Part shown: piece by piece, positions 8,371 through 17,461 of the stretch
Numbering within the stretch: the first letter of the stretch is position 1
How the letters are laid out: every line of letters begins with the position of its first letter
Source of the DNA: Maritimibacter sp.
GTDB taxonomy: Bacteria; Pseudomonadota; Alphaproteobacteria; Rhodobacterales; Rhodobacteraceae
NCBI GenBank assembly: GCA_017792445.1
Contig: CP051232.1
Span: 3,818,001 to 3,882,000 of the forward strand
DNA: 64,000 nucleotides
Reading direction: 5' to 3'
The notes under the pieces: model-generated
Seen by the model: the letters and a program-made list of their open reading frames with translations, nothing else
Databases searched by the model: none
What the model was told of the DNA's origin: nothing
Translations under genes and position numbers: made by a program

Positions 8371-9702
8371 ATGGACAATATCGCCGGTTCCAAATCCAGC
8401 CTGACATGGGCGGTCCACATCTCGGTCGCCGCGCTGGTGTTCCTTTGGATGCTACCCACCGTGGGCCTGTTCATCTCGTCCTTCCGCACCGCCGACCAGA
8501 TCGCCGCGTCGGGCTGGTGGAAGGCCGTCTTCCCGCAAGAGCAGAACCTGACCCTGCGGACCGGGGACGCCGACAGCGCGGTGCGCGAGGGCGACCTGTA
8601 CGTGATCGAGGGCAACCTGTTCGAACAGGCGGACCGTGGCGCGCTGACGGTGTCGGCGTGGGGCACCTCGGCTCGCGATTTTAGCGCCTACGAGGCGGGC
8701 GAGACCGCCGAGTTGCGCGGCGGCGGCACCATCACCGTGCAGGATGACGGCAGCTATCGTCTCGAAAGCGCCGAGGAACCTTCGGGGCGCGGCCAGCGGA
8801 TCTTCGTGGTTTCTACGGTGCCGCCCGAGTTCACCATGTCGAACTACGACACGGTGCTGGGCAAGGACGTGGCCCAGAACATCGTGATCTACGCCATCGC
8901 CTCGCTGATCTTCGGCGGTGTGCTGTGGTACATCTTCCGCGATACCGAACGCGGCATCGGGCCGTGGCTGCCCTATATCGGCGGCATCCTTCTGTTCGCT
9001 GCGCTGATCGCGCTGTTCGGCCTGTCCTCGGGGCGAGCGGCGGGGGCGCAGACCACCGACAACATGAGCCGCGCCTTCATGTCGACGCTGACGGTGACGA
9101 TCCCGGCGACGGTCATTCCCATCGTGATCGCGGCCTTCGCGGCCTATGCGCTGGCGTGGATGGACTTTCCCGGCCGCGCGCTGCTGATCGCCTATATCGT
9201 GGCGCTGCTGGTCGTGCCGCTGCAGCTGGCGCTGATCCCGCTGCTGAAGCTTCACCTGAACATCGGCATCGGCAAGGGCTATCTGGGCGTCTGGCTGGCG
9301 CACACGGGCTTCGGGCTGCCATTGGCGGTCTACCTGCTGCGCAACTACATGGTCGGCCTGCCGCGCGACATCATCGAAAACGCCAAGGTCGACGGCGCCA
9401 CCGATTTCCAGATCTTCACCCGCATCATCCTGCCGCTGTCGTTCCCGGCGCTGGCCAGTTTCGCGATCTTCCAGTTCCTGTGGACGTGGAACGACCTGCT
9501 GGTCGCCAAGGTCTTCCTGATCGACGCCACCGGCGAGACGACCGTGATGACCAACCAGATCGTCGAGCTTCTGGGGACGCGGGGCGGCAACTGGGAAATC
9601 CTTGCCTCGGCGGCGTTCGTGTCGATCGCGGTGCCGCTGGTCGTGTTCTTCTTCATGCAGAAATACCTGGTCCGCGGCCTGTTGGCCGGGTCCGTCAAGT
9701 AA
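8371..9702 (+). CDS. aglG: alpha-glucoside ABC transporter permease 2 with large periplasmic insert
   Basis: 443 residues, a MalG-type permease. After the first membrane segment (~10-38) there is a soluble stretch of about 110 residues rich in acidic and Gly/Ser residues, then an extra pair of hydrophobic segments ([18 protein letters not shown] and [17 protein letters not shown]), and only then the usual permease core. The EAA-type loop is [14 protein letters not shown]. MalG-like proteins are usually nearer 280-380 residues, so the insert is notable. It ends 11 bp before the alpha-glucosidase gene. Confidence 0.87.
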   Translation: MDNIAGSKSSLTWAVHISVAALVFLWMLPTVGLFISSFRTADQIAASGWWKAVFPQEQNLTLRTGDADSAVREGDLYVIEGNLFEQADRGALTVSAWGTSARDFSAYEAGETAELRGGGTITVQDDGSYRLESAEEPSGRGQRIFVVSTVPPEFTMSNYDTVLGKDVAQNIVIYAIASLIFGGVLWYIFRDTERGIGPWLPYIGGILLFAALIALFGLSSGRAAGAQTTDNMSRAFMSTLTVTIPATVIPIVIAAFAAYALAWMDFPGRALLIAYIVALLVVPLQLALIPLLKLHLNIGIGKGYLGVWLAHTGFGLPLAVYLLRNYMVGLPRDIIENAKVDGATDFQIFTRIILPLSFPALASFAIFQFLWTWNDLLVAKVFLIDATGETTVMTNQIVELLGTRGGNWEILASAAFVSIAVPLVVFFFMQKYLVRGLLAGSVK

Positions 9703-9713
9703 GGCAGTAAATC

Positions 9714-11372
9714 GTGAATCTCCTCGACCCCCAAATCCCGCAACCCGACAACTCCGCCTCGGACCCCGACTGGTGGCGCGGCGCGGTGATCTACCAGATC
9801 TATCCGCGCAGCTATCAGGACTCGAACGGCGACGGCGTCGGCGATCTTGCCGGGATCATCCACCGCCTGCCGCACATCGCGTCGCTGGGCGTGGATGCGA
9901 TCTGGATCTCGCCCTTCATGAAGTCGCCGATGCTGGACTTCGGCTATGACGTCTCGGACTACCGCGACGTCGACCCGATGTTCGGCACGCTGGGCGACTT
10001 CGACGCGCTGATCGAGCGGGCGCACGAGCTGGGTCTGAAGGTGCTGATCGACCTCGTGATCTCGCACTCGTCCGAGGACCATCCGTGGTTCAAGGAAAGC
10101 CGCGCCTCGGCGGACAACGCGCGGTCGGACTGGTACGTCTGGGCCGACGCCAAGCCGGACGGATCGCCGCCCAACAACTGGCTCTCGATCTTCGGCGGCT
10201 CGGCGTGGGAATGGGACGGCGAGCGGATGCAGTACTACCTGCACAACTTCCTGACCTCGCAGCCCGACCTGAACCTGCACAACCCGGATGTGCAGGACGA
10301 GTTGCTGGATATCACCCGCTTCTGGCTGGAACGCGGCGTCGATGGCTTCCGTCTGGACACGATCAACTTCTACTTCCACGACAAAGAGTTGCGCGACAAC
10401 CCGGCGCTGGACCCGTCCGAGCGGAACGACAAGACCGCGCCGGCGGTGAACCCGTACAACTGGCAAAACCACCTGTATTCCAAGAACCAGCCCGAGAACC
10501 TCGAGTTCCTGAAACGCTTCCGCGCCGTGCTGGACGCGTACCCCGGCTCGACCGCCGTGGGCGAGGTGGGCGAAGCGCAGCGCGGAATGGAGATTCAGGC
10601 GGCCTATACCTCGGACGGCGACAAGGTCCACATGACCTACGGGTTCGACTTCCTCGCCAACCAGCCGCTGTCGGGCGACCACGTGGCGCAGGTGCTGAAC
10701 GATTACGAGGAAGGCATCGGCGACGGCTGGGCCTGCTGGGCTTTCTCGAACCACGACGTTGTGCGGCACCCGTCGCGCTGGCACATGGACGAGGCGGGGC
10801 TGCGTCTCGCGGCGTCGCTGCTGCTGACCCTGCGCGGCTCGGTCTGCCTGTATCAGGGCGAGGAACTGGGCCTGACAGAGGCCTATGTCGCCTTCGAGGA
10901 TCTGCAAGACCCCTATGGCATCCGCTTCTGGCCCAAGTTCAAGGGCCGCGACGGCTGCCGGACGCCGATGGTCTGGAGCCGCGACAACCACAACGGCGGC
11001 TTCTCGGAAGCCAAGCCTTGGCTGCCGGTGGCGATGGAACACGTCAACCGCGCCGTGTCGGTGCAGGACGACGACGCTGGCTCGACGCTGGCGTTCTACC
11101 GCGCGATGATCGCGTTCCGCGCGCAGCACCCAGCCTTTGCGAAGGGCACTTTGACGGTCCATTCGGCGACGCCCGAGACGCTGGTCATGTCGCGCAGCCA
11201 TGACGGCGAGACGCTGGTGTGCGCCTTTAACTTCGCGGGCGCCGAAGCGACGGTCGATCTGCCGGACGGCGACTGGACCCGCGCGGCGGATGCGCCCTAC
11301 GATACCACGGAACAAGGTAAGACCGTGACGCTGGCCCCGCATGCGGCCTACTTCGGCGTCAAGAACGGCTAG
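9714..11372 (+). CDS. aglA: GH13 alpha-glucosidase
   Basis: 552 residues, cytoplasmic, alpha-amylase superfamily. Catalytic nucleophile D215 in GFRLDTINF, acid/base E284 in AVGEVGE, transition-state stabiliser D348 in FSNHD; the first conserved region is DLVISHSS around 113-120. Members of this oligo-1,6/alpha-glucosidase group release glucose from sucrose, maltose or trehalulose-type sugars. The frame begins at a GTG with no strong ribosome site, so translation may be coupled to aglG. It supplies glucose for glk on the opposite strand. Confidence 0.9.
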   Translation: MNLLDPQIPQPDNSASDPDWWRGAVIYQIYPRSYQDSNGDGVGDLAGIIHRLPHIASLGVDAIWISPFMKSPMLDFGYDVSDYRDVDPMFGTLGDFDALIERAHELGLKVLIDLVISHSSEDHPWFKESRASADNARSDWYVWADAKPDGSPPNNWLSIFGGSAWEWDGERMQYYLHNFLTSQPDLNLHNPDVQDELLDITRFWLERGVDGFRLDTINFYFHDKELRDNPALDPSERNDKTAPAVNPYNWQNHLYSKNQPENLEFLKRFRAVLDAYPGSTAVGEVGEAQRGMEIQAAYTSDGDKVHMTYGFDFLANQPLSGDHVAQVLNDYEEGIGDGWACWAFSNHDVVRHPSRWHMDEAGLRLAASLLLTLRGSVCLYQGEELGLTEAYVAFEDLQDPYGIRFWPKFKGRDGCRTPMVWSRDNHNGGFSEAKPWLPVAMEHVNRAVSVQDDDAGSTLAFYRAMIAFRAQHPAFAKGTLTVHSATPETLVMSRSHDGETLVCAFNFAGAEATVDLPDGDWTRAADAPYDTTEQGKTVTLAPHAAYFGVKNG

Positions 11373-11386
11373 GAGGAAGAAGAACC

Positions 11387-12478
11387 ATGGCGGACCTCAA
11401 GCTGAAGGATGTCGGCAAGACCTATGGCGGTTCCGTCGAGGTTTTGAAGGACATCAATCTCGAGATCGAAACCGGCGAACTGATCGTGTTCGTCGGCCCC
11501 TCGGGCTGCGGCAAGTCCACGCTTCTGCGGATGATCGCGGGGCTGGAGAAGATCAGCGCGGGCACGCTGGAGATCGACGATATTCTGGTGAATGACGTCC
11601 CGCCCGCCCAGCGTGGGATCGCCATGGTGTTTCAGTCTTACGCGCTGTACCCGCACATGACGGTGCGGGACAACATGAGCTTCTCGCTGAAGATCGCGAA
11701 GAAGACAAAGGAAGAGATCGACGCCGCCGTGACGCGCGCGGCGAAGATCCTGCAGCTGGAGCCGTACCTTGACCGCCTGCCCAAGGCGCTGTCCGGCGGT
11801 CAGCGGCAGCGGGTCGCCATCGGCCGGGCCATCGTGCGCGACCCGAAGGTCTATCTGTTCGACGAGCCGCTTTCCAACCTCGACGCCGCGCTGCGGGTGG
11901 CGACCCGGATCGAGATCGCGCAGCTGAAAGAGTCGATGCCCGAGTCCACGATGATCTACGTCACCCACGATCAGGTCGAGGCGATGACGCTGGCGACGCG
12001 GATCGTGGTGCTGGCCGACAAGGGCATCAGCCAGGTCGGCACTCCGCTCGAGCTGTACGAGAAGCCCGAGAACGAATTCGTGGCGCAGTTCATCGGCTCG
12101 CCCTCGATGAACCTGCTGCCGGGCAAGATCGTCGGCACCGGCGCGCAGACCACCGTCGATCTTGATGGCGAGGGGACGGCGGTGTCGCACGTCCCCACGA
12201 CCGAGGCCGACATGGGCAAGACCGTCAACGTGGGCATTCGCCCCGAGGACCTGACGATCGCCACCGGCGACCAGTACGCGGTCGACGGGCAGGTGGATAT
12301 CGTCGAGGCGCTTGGCGAGGTGACGCTGCTGTATTTCGTGTCCGAGCGTGGTCAGGACCCGCTGGTCGCGAAGCTTCCCGGCATCCACGCCGACCAGCGC
12401 GGCCAGAACCTGCGGCTGACGGCGGACCCGTCGAAGGTGCATGTCTTCATGGACGGTAAGTCGCTGCTGTACCGCTAG
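11387..12478 (+). CDS. aglK: alpha-glucoside ABC transporter ATPase
   Basis: 363 residues, MalK/UgpC type. Walker A GPSGCGKST (37-45), Q-loop FQSYALYPHM, signature LSGGQRQR (from 135), Walker B YLFDEP (156-161), followed by SNLDAALRV where most relatives have SNLDAKLR, and a C-terminal TOBE regulatory domain. It energises AglF/AglG. AGGAGGAAG lies just before the ATG. The stop codon overlaps the 3' end of a small convergent gene by four bases. Confidence 0.92.
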   Translation: MADLKLKDVGKTYGGSVEVLKDINLEIETGELIVFVGPSGCGKSTLLRMIAGLEKISAGTLEIDDILVNDVPPAQRGIAMVFQSYALYPHMTVRDNMSFSLKIAKKTKEEIDAAVTRAAKILQLEPYLDRLPKALSGGQRQRVAIGRAIVRDPKVYLFDEPLSNLDAALRVATRIEIAQLKESMPESTMIYVTHDQVEAMTLATRIVVLADKGISQVGTPLELYEKPENEFVAQFIGSPSMNLLPGKIVGTGAQTTVDLDGEGTAVSHVPTTEADMGKTVNVGIRPEDLTIATGDQYAVDGQVDIVEALGEVTLLYFVSERGQDPLVAKLPGIHADQRGQNLRLTADPSKVHVFMDGKSLLYR

Positions 12479-12624
12479 GGCGCGCCCCGGAACAGCAGGT
12501 TGAACAGCGACAGGCCGACAAGGAACACCGCCGACCCGGCGGTCGCGACCAGCAGGCCCGTCCAGACGGTCGGACGCGGTGGCGGGATGTACCGGCCCAT
12601 GACGGTGTGCGGTTTCCGTTTCAT
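12475..12624 (-). CDS. small single-pass membrane protein (49 aa)
   Basis: ATG at 12624, stop at 12475-12477. The product starts basic (MKRKPH), has a Pro-rich segment (YIPPPRPTVW) and one hydrophobic helix (residues ~22-45) ending LFRGAP. Charge and hydrophobicity patterns fit an inner-membrane microprotein. It converges on aglK with a 4-bp overlap. The family is not recognised, so it is called from coding character alone. Confidence 0.55.
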   Translation of the reverse strand: MKRKPHTVMGRYIPPPRPTVWTGLLVATAGSAVFLVGLSLFNLLFRGAP

Positions 12625-12672
12625 ATCTGCCAGCTTGCCCTGAAATCGTTGCGACCCGGTTAAGCGTCCCCG

Positions 12673-12687
12673 TTAACGGCCCGTTAG
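12673..12687. promoter_or_regulatory. CtrA-like half-site pair
   Basis: TTAA-N7-TTAG (TTAACGGCCCGTTAG) lies between the divergent starts at 12624 and 12712. The CtrA consensus is TTAA-N7-TTAA(C), so this has one mismatch. Such short motifs arise by chance; low confidence. Confidence 0.22.
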
Positions 12688-12711
12688 ACCTTCGGCCTGC
12701 ATCCTGAGCGG

Positions 12712-13683
12712 GTGGAGATACGCTGGGACAGCCTGACCGAACGCGCGTGGACCGCCGCGCTGCCACCCAACGCCGGTGCGCTGCAGCAAAGCTGGCGGTA
12801 CGGCGCGGCGGTGCAGGCGATGGGCGGCACCGTGCGTCGGGCAGAGCTTTGGCACGGCGGCTGCTTTCTGGGACTGGCGCAGGTGGTCGTGCGCCGTGTC
12901 GGGCCGCTGCGGCTGGGCTGGCTGTCGCGCGGGCCGGTCTGGCATGTGGCGCAAGGCGACACCTGCGCCGCGCTGCATGCCCTGCGCCGCGCGCTGCCCG
13001 GCGGCGGTCCTCGATTGCTGCTTTGCGTGGCGGAGGGCCGGGTGCCGGGCTCGCTGCCGCTGGTTACGCCCGTCTGCATGGCCGAGGTTCCGCTGGCCCC
13101 CGAGCCCGCGATCATGCGCCGCCGCCTGCATCAGAAATGGCGCAATCGGCTTGTCAAAGCGGAAGCTGCGGGCCTCAAGGTGTCCGTGACCGCACCTTCT
13201 GCCGCCGATCTCGACTGGCTTCTTTCCCTCGACCGGGCGCAGGCGAAGACGCGCGGCTATCGTGGCTTGCCTTCCGCCTTTCTTGCGGCATGGACCGCCT
13301 GCAAGGGGCCGCCGCCGCGCCTGTTTGCCGCCCGTCTGAAGGGCGACACGGTCGCGGCGATGCTGTTCCTCGACCATGCCCCCGGCGCGACCTACCACAT
13401 CGGCTGGAACGGGCCGGAGGGCAGGGCGGTCTCGGCCCACCACCTTTTGCTGTGGCAGGCGATGCGCCATTTCGCGCGGCACGGGCGGGCGCGGCTGGAC
13501 CTTGGTCCGCTCGACACGGTGAACGCGGCGGGGCTGGCGCGGTTCAAGCTGGGAGCGGGAGCAACGGCGCGCTGGCTCGGCCCGACGGCGCTGGTTCCGC
13601 CATGGCGGCGCGAAACCTCTTGCAAGGCTGCCCAAACCGCCGCAATGCTTGCCGAACCCTATTCGATTACGGACGACAGTTGA
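12712..13683 (+). CDS. FemAB/GNAT-like acyltransferase
   Basis: 323 residues, soluble. It resembles the FemAB-like or BioF2-like GNAT group found in envelope and exopolysaccharide loci: an N-terminal half with LQQSWRYG and a C-terminal GNAT-like half containing LFAARLKGDTVAAMLFLDH and YHIGWN, then LLLWQAMRHFA. These enzymes transfer acyl or aminoacyl groups; the acceptor is unknown. It starts with GTG at 12712. The stop overlaps the next start by one base (TGATG), so the two are probably translationally coupled. Confidence 0.65.
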   Translation: MEIRWDSLTERAWTAALPPNAGALQQSWRYGAAVQAMGGTVRRAELWHGGCFLGLAQVVVRRVGPLRLGWLSRGPVWHVAQGDTCAALHALRRALPGGGPRLLLCVAEGRVPGSLPLVTPVCMAEVPLAPEPAIMRRRLHQKWRNRLVKAEAAGLKVSVTAPSAADLDWLLSLDRAQAKTRGYRGLPSAFLAAWTACKGPPPRLFAARLKGDTVAAMLFLDHAPGATYHIGWNGPEGRAVSAHHLLLWQAMRHFARHGRARLDLGPLDTVNAAGLARFKLGAGATARWLGPTALVPPWRRETSCKAAQTAAMLAEPYSITDDS

Positions 13684-14177
13684 TGCGCATGTTTTTGGTT
13701 TTGCTGGCGTTTCTGCCGGCTCCGGTGCTGGCCGATGGCTTGGACGGCCGGACCCTCAGCTTTCACATCGAAACGTGGGACGACCCGGATCAGCCGATGT
13801 TCGAGACGACGGTCCTGACCGCGCCCGTGGGGCCGCGCGTCGAACTGGACGTCGAGACGCTGGGCCGCAAGGCGGGCTTCGACCTGATCCCGCTGATGGT
13901 CGACGCGGATGCGGACTCGGTGACGCTCGACTTCTCGCAGACCGGCCCGCAAGAGTTCTACAAGGCCCGCTTCAACGGCTACGTCATCGACTTCGGCGAC
14001 GGCTGCCCGGTGCTGACCGGCGCGCGCCTCGACCCCGAAGCGACGACGCTGCCGATCAGCGGCAAGCGCCTGCGGGTCGAGGATGGCGTGCTGTGGGTGA
14101 ACGTCTCGGGGCTTGAAACGGACTGGAACCAGAAGGCGGTGATCCGGCTGGACCTGACGCCCTGCACCGGCGGCTAG
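13683..14177 (+). CDS. secreted protein of unknown function (164 aa)
   Basis: Begins MRMFLVLLAFLPAPVLA, a clear signal peptide, followed by a mature domain of ~147 residues rich in beta-type sequence (LSFHIETWDD ... VTLDFSQTGPQEFYKARFNGYVIDF). Two cysteines (in GDGCPV and TPCTGG) could form a disulfide. The ATG overlaps the previous stop codon by one base. It is probably periplasmic. No family is recognised. It converges on the TRAP permease gene. Confidence 0.6.
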   Translation: MRMFLVLLAFLPAPVLADGLDGRTLSFHIETWDDPDQPMFETTVLTAPVGPRVELDVETLGRKAGFDLIPLMVDADADSVTLDFSQTGPQEFYKARFNGYVIDFGDGCPVLTGARLDPEATTLPISGKRLRVEDGVLWVNVSGLETDWNQKAVIRLDLTPCTGG

Positions 14178-14184
14178 GGCCGGG

Positions 14185-15600
14185 TCACAGCAGGTTCGGC
14201 AGCCACAGCACGATGCCGGGGAAGGCGATCAGCACCGCCACCGTCACCACGTCCGCGATGAAGAAGGGCGAGGCGCCCCGGAACACGTCCTGCACCGAGA
14301 TCGGCAGCTTGTTGTCCTGCGCCACGCCCGCCACCACGAAACAGTTCAGGCCAATCGGTGGTGTGATCAGGCAAAGCTCGGCCATCTTCACCACGATGAT
14401 GCCGAACCAGATGCCGCATTCCTCGGACGTCATGCCCAGCGCGCCGGGTTCGCCGCCGACCGCGCCGTTCAGCGCCAGCACCGCCGGGAAGGTCACCGGC
14501 AAAGTCAGGATCAGCATCCCGATCGCGTCCATGAACATGCCCAGCACGACATAGGCCAGCAGGATCATCAGCAGCGTCAGATAGGCCGGCTGGTCCAGCG
14601 AACCTATCCAGTCCGCGAAGGCCTCGGGCAGTTTGGCGAAGCCAAGAAAGCGGACGTAGATCAGCACACCCCAGATCATCGTGAAGATCATCACGGTCAG
14701 CTTCGCGGCTTCCATCAGCGCGCCCCGCAACTGGCCCCAGCGCATGCCCTGCCACAGCGCCATCACCAGCACCACGAAGGCCCCCAAGGCACCTGCCTCG
14801 GTCGGCGTGGCCCAGCCGAAATAGATGGAATAGACGATGATCGCGATCACCAGCAGGATCGGCGTGGTGCCGGGCAGCGACGCAAGCCTTTCGCGCCACG
14901 TGAAGCCGCCGACTGGCGGTCCCAGCGAAGACCGCATCCGCGCCAGCCCGATGATCAGCGCGGCATAGATCAGCGCCGAGACCGCGCCGGGCAGGAAGCC
15001 CGCCAGCAGCAGCTTGCCGACCGACTGCTCGACGATGATGGCGTAGATCACGAGGATCGCGGAAGGCGGGATCAGCGACGCCAGCGTGCCGCCCGCCGCC
15101 ACCACACCCGCTGCAAAGCGCTTGTCGTAGCCGATCTTCAGCATCTCGGGAATCGCGATGCGGGCGAAGACCGCAGAGGTCGCGACCGATGCGCCGCTGA
15201 CCGCCGCGAAGCCCGCGGTGGCGAACACCGTGGCCACGCCCAGCCCGCCGGGCAGCCAGCCGACCCAGCGCCGCGCCGCCTCGAACAGATAGCGGGTCAG
15301 ACCGGCGTAATAGGCCAGATAGCCGATCAGGATGAAGGTCGGGATCAGCGACAGCGAATAGGTCGTGGACTTGGAATGCGGGATCTGGCCCGCCAGCTTC
15401 ATCGCGGTGATCAGCCCCTTGTCGAACCCCTGCTTCGACATGAAGAACAGGCACAGGCCCAGAAACCCGATGAACGCCGTCGCGAAGGCCACGCGCACGC
15501 CGATCATCACCAGCACCACAAGCGCACCGGTCAGCCACAGGGACATGCGGAACACGTCCATGTCCGCCAGCAGCGCCTTCATGTCTATCAATGCGTCCAC
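14185..15600 (-). CDS. dctM: TRAP transporter large permease
   Basis: 471 residues with about twelve membrane segments; a DctM-type 12-TM subunit. Typical features are the long PPSAILVIYAIIVEQSVGKLLLAGFLPG stretch (quoted in part) and IPEMLKIGYDKRFAAG. It drives Na+- or H+-coupled uptake of an organic acid delivered by the DctP protein. The GTG at 15600 has GAGG five bases upstream, while an in-frame ATG at 15582 has none, so the GTG is used. Last gene of dctP-dctQ-dctM. Confidence 0.9.
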   Translation of the reverse strand: MDALIDMKALLADMDVFRMSLWLTGALVVLVMIGVRVAFATAFIGFLGLCLFFMSKQGFDKGLITAMKLAGQIPHSKSTTYSLSLIPTFILIGYLAYYAGLTRYLFEAARRWVGWLPGGLGVATVFATAGFAAVSGASVATSAVFARIAIPEMLKIGYDKRFAAGVVAAGGTLASLIPPSAILVIYAIIVEQSVGKLLLAGFLPGAVSALIYAALIIGLARMRSSLGPPVGGFTWRERLASLPGTTPILLVIAIIVYSIYFGWATPTEAGALGAFVVLVMALWQGMRWGQLRGALMEAAKLTVMIFTMIWGVLIYVRFLGFAKLPEAFADWIGSLDQPAYLTLLMILLAYVVLGMFMDAIGMLILTLPVTFPAVLALNGAVGGEPGALGMTSEECGIWFGIIVVKMAELCLITPPIGLNCFVVAGVAQDNKLPISVQDVFRGASPFFIADVVTVAVLIAFPGIVLWLPNLL

Positions 15601-15628
15601 GCGGGCCTCGTCGGTCTGGCGGGGGTGG

Positions 15629-16246
15629 TCATTCCACGGTCTCCGCTTCGTGCGCGGCCTGCGTGGCCGGATCCTCGATCAGCGGCACCGCCACCGGTGC
15701 GGGGTCGTTGCGCACCAGCGCGCGGCCAAAGCCCCAGATCTGAAGCGCCAGCCGGACCCACAGCACAGCCAGCGCCACCGGCACCAGCAGCTTCGCGGGC
15801 CACAGCGGCAAGGCGATGTCGATCGAGCTGTCGCGCGACCACATCGGAGCGGACCAGTCGAACGAGCGCTGGAAGTGGAACCACGTGCCGTAGATCAGCG
15901 CGGTGGTCAGCAGCAGCATGAAGATCACCGACAAGAGCTCTGCGAACCACAGGCTGCGGCCGTGCAGGCGGCTGACGACGATGTCCATGCGGATGTGGCC
16001 GCCCTCGCGCTGGCAATAGGCAAGGCCGAGGAAGGCGAAACAGGCCATGAACTGCTGCGTCCAGTCGACGTAGCCCGGCACCGGCATCCCAAGGAACTTG
16101 CGGCCCAGCACGTTCCACACGGCCAGAAGGACAAGCATGAAGATCACGATGCCCCCGATCAGGTTCATCGTGGCCTCCAGCCGCAACCACGCGCGGTCGG
16201 CGCGCGACAGGGCCGTGTCGTCGGTTAGGACGGAAGATGAGGACAT
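15629..16246 (-). CDS. dctQ: TRAP transporter small permease
   Basis: 205 residues with four membrane segments; a DctQ-type subunit (NLIGGIVIFMLVLLAVWNVLGR, then GYVDWTQQFMACFAFLGLAYCQREGGHIRMDI, quoted in parts). It pairs with DctM in the inner membrane. The ATG at 16246 (MSSSS) is preferred to an upstream TTG at 16264. It sits 28 bp before dctM and 52 bp after the binding-protein gene, and a strong hairpin occupies that second gap. Confidence 0.88.
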   Translation of the reverse strand: MSSSSVLTDDTALSRADRAWLRLEATMNLIGGIVIFMLVLLAVWNVLGRKFLGMPVPGYVDWTQQFMACFAFLGLAYCQREGGHIRMDIVVSRLHGRSLWFAELLSVIFMLLLTTALIYGTWFHFQRSFDWSAPMWSRDSSIDIALPLWPAKLLVPVALAVLWVRLALQIWGFGRALVRNDPAPVAVPLIEDPATQAAHEAETVE

Positions 16247-16266
16247 GCGCTTACGGTCTTGCAAAT

Positions 16267-16291
16267 CCGCCCCGGGACCGGCCCGGGGCGG
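16267..16291 (-). repeat. intercistronic hairpin after dctP
   Basis: Perfect 10-bp stem CCGCCCCGGG (16267-16276) and CCCGGGGCGG (16282-16291) with a 5-nt loop and no T-run. It lies between the binding-protein gene and its permease genes, as at the aglE-aglF junction. Confidence 0.65.
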
Positions 16292-16298
16292 GATCGGG

Positions 16299-17309
16299 TT
16301 ACATCCGCTCTTTCTCGAGCGTTTCCAGAACGAGGTCGTAGAGTTCCTGCGCCGGCAGACCCTGCGCGCTCATCTCTTCGATCCATGCGTCGTGGATCGG
16401 CTTGCCGGCGGTGTCGCGGAACTCGGCCAGAACCTCGTCCGAGATCTGCACCTTCTCGACACCCTTCTCGGCAAGAACCTCTTCCCAGCGGTTCAGCAGC
16501 TCGCCGTAGTTGTCGAGGTAATAGGCGATCGCCTCGTCGACCGACTCGTCAAGGATCGCGCGGTTCTCGTCCGACAGGTCGTTGTAGGCGTCGATGTTCA
16601 CCACGACAGGGCAGTTCACCGTGCCGGGGTTCAGGTTCTCGGTCCACCAGTCGGCGATGTCGATGGTGCGGAACGACAGGTGCGCGTGCTGGGCGAAGGA
16701 GACCGTGTCGACGACGCCGGATTCCATCGCGTTGTAGGTCTCGGACGCGGTCATCGAGGTGGGCACGGCGCCCACGGACTTGAACGCGTCCCCGATGCCG
16801 CCGGTGGCGCGAACGCGCATGCCGTCGAAATCGGCCAGCGTGGTACGCGGATCGCCGGTGCCGACGATGTTGTACTGCGGCATGGGCGAGGTCATCAGAA
16901 GCTTCGCGTTCCACTGCGCCATCTCGTCCTGCACCGCAGGGTGAGCATAGACCGCGTTCGACACCGCGACCTCTTCCTCGAGGTTGGACACGCCCATGAA
17001 GGGCAGTTCCAGCACGGTGATCGCGCGGTTCTTGTCGCGGTGATAGCCGGCGCAGAACTGCGCCATCTCGAACGCGCCGATCGAGATGCCGTCGAGGTTC
17101 TCGGTGTTCTTCGACAGGCCGCCATAGGACACGTTCATCGTGAAATCACCGCCGGACTTCTCCTCTACGAGTTCGGCGATCTTTTCGATGTGTTCCGTAA
17201 AGGCGCGGCGCTGGCCCCAGACCGAGACATTCCATTCCACGGCGAGCGCTTCGCCAGCGAATGCAGTTGCAAGGGCCGCAAGCGCGACCTTGCCCATCAG
17301 ATGGGTCAT
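16299..17309 (-). CDS. dctP: TRAP transporter periplasmic binding protein
   Basis: 336 residues. A signal peptide (MTHLMGKVALAALATAFAGEALA) precedes a DctP-family domain beginning EWNVSVWGQRRAFTEHI. The conserved ligand-contact region with the usual carboxylate-binding Arg lies around GMRVRATGG. The ATG at 17309 has AGGGAGGA seven bases upstream; an upstream in-frame start is rejected because it would precede the signal peptide. The substrate is probably a small organic acid, but the sequence does not say which. Confidence 0.9.
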   Translation of the reverse strand: MTHLMGKVALAALATAFAGEALAVEWNVSVWGQRRAFTEHIEKIAELVEEKSGGDFTMNVSYGGLSKNTENLDGISIGAFEMAQFCAGYHRDKNRAITVLELPFMGVSNLEEEVAVSNAVYAHPAVQDEMAQWNAKLLMTSPMPQYNIVGTGDPRTTLADFDGMRVRATGGIGDAFKSVGAVPTSMTASETYNAMESGVVDTVSFAQHAHLSFRTIDIADWWTENLNPGTVNCPVVVNIDAYNDLSDENRAILDESVDEAIAYYLDNYGELLNRWEEVLAEKGVEKVQISDEVLAEFRDTAGKPIHDAWIEEMSAQGLPAQELYDLVLETLEKERM

Positions 17310-17410
17310 GGTTTCCTCCCTGTTTCGCGCGGGCATTCGCCCGTCATGACCGGCAGCCTAGTCCGGGAAAGCGCGGTTCTCCAAGCCAAAATTGCCTGAC
17401 TGCGCCATGG

Positions 17411-17445
17411 CCGGATCACGCGGGTTTGAAGCCTGCGTGATCCGG
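17411..17445. terminator. long hairpin between dctP and a cytochrome gene
   Basis: Perfect 11-bp stem CCGGATCACGC (17411-17421) and GCGTGATCCGG (17435-17445), extendable by three more pairs. It lies downstream of the minus-strand diheme cytochrome gene and upstream of dctP. No T-run follows on either strand, so it may be a Rho-assisted or processing hairpin. Confidence 0.4.
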
Positions 17446-17461
17446 GGCAGGGCGTGTCTGC

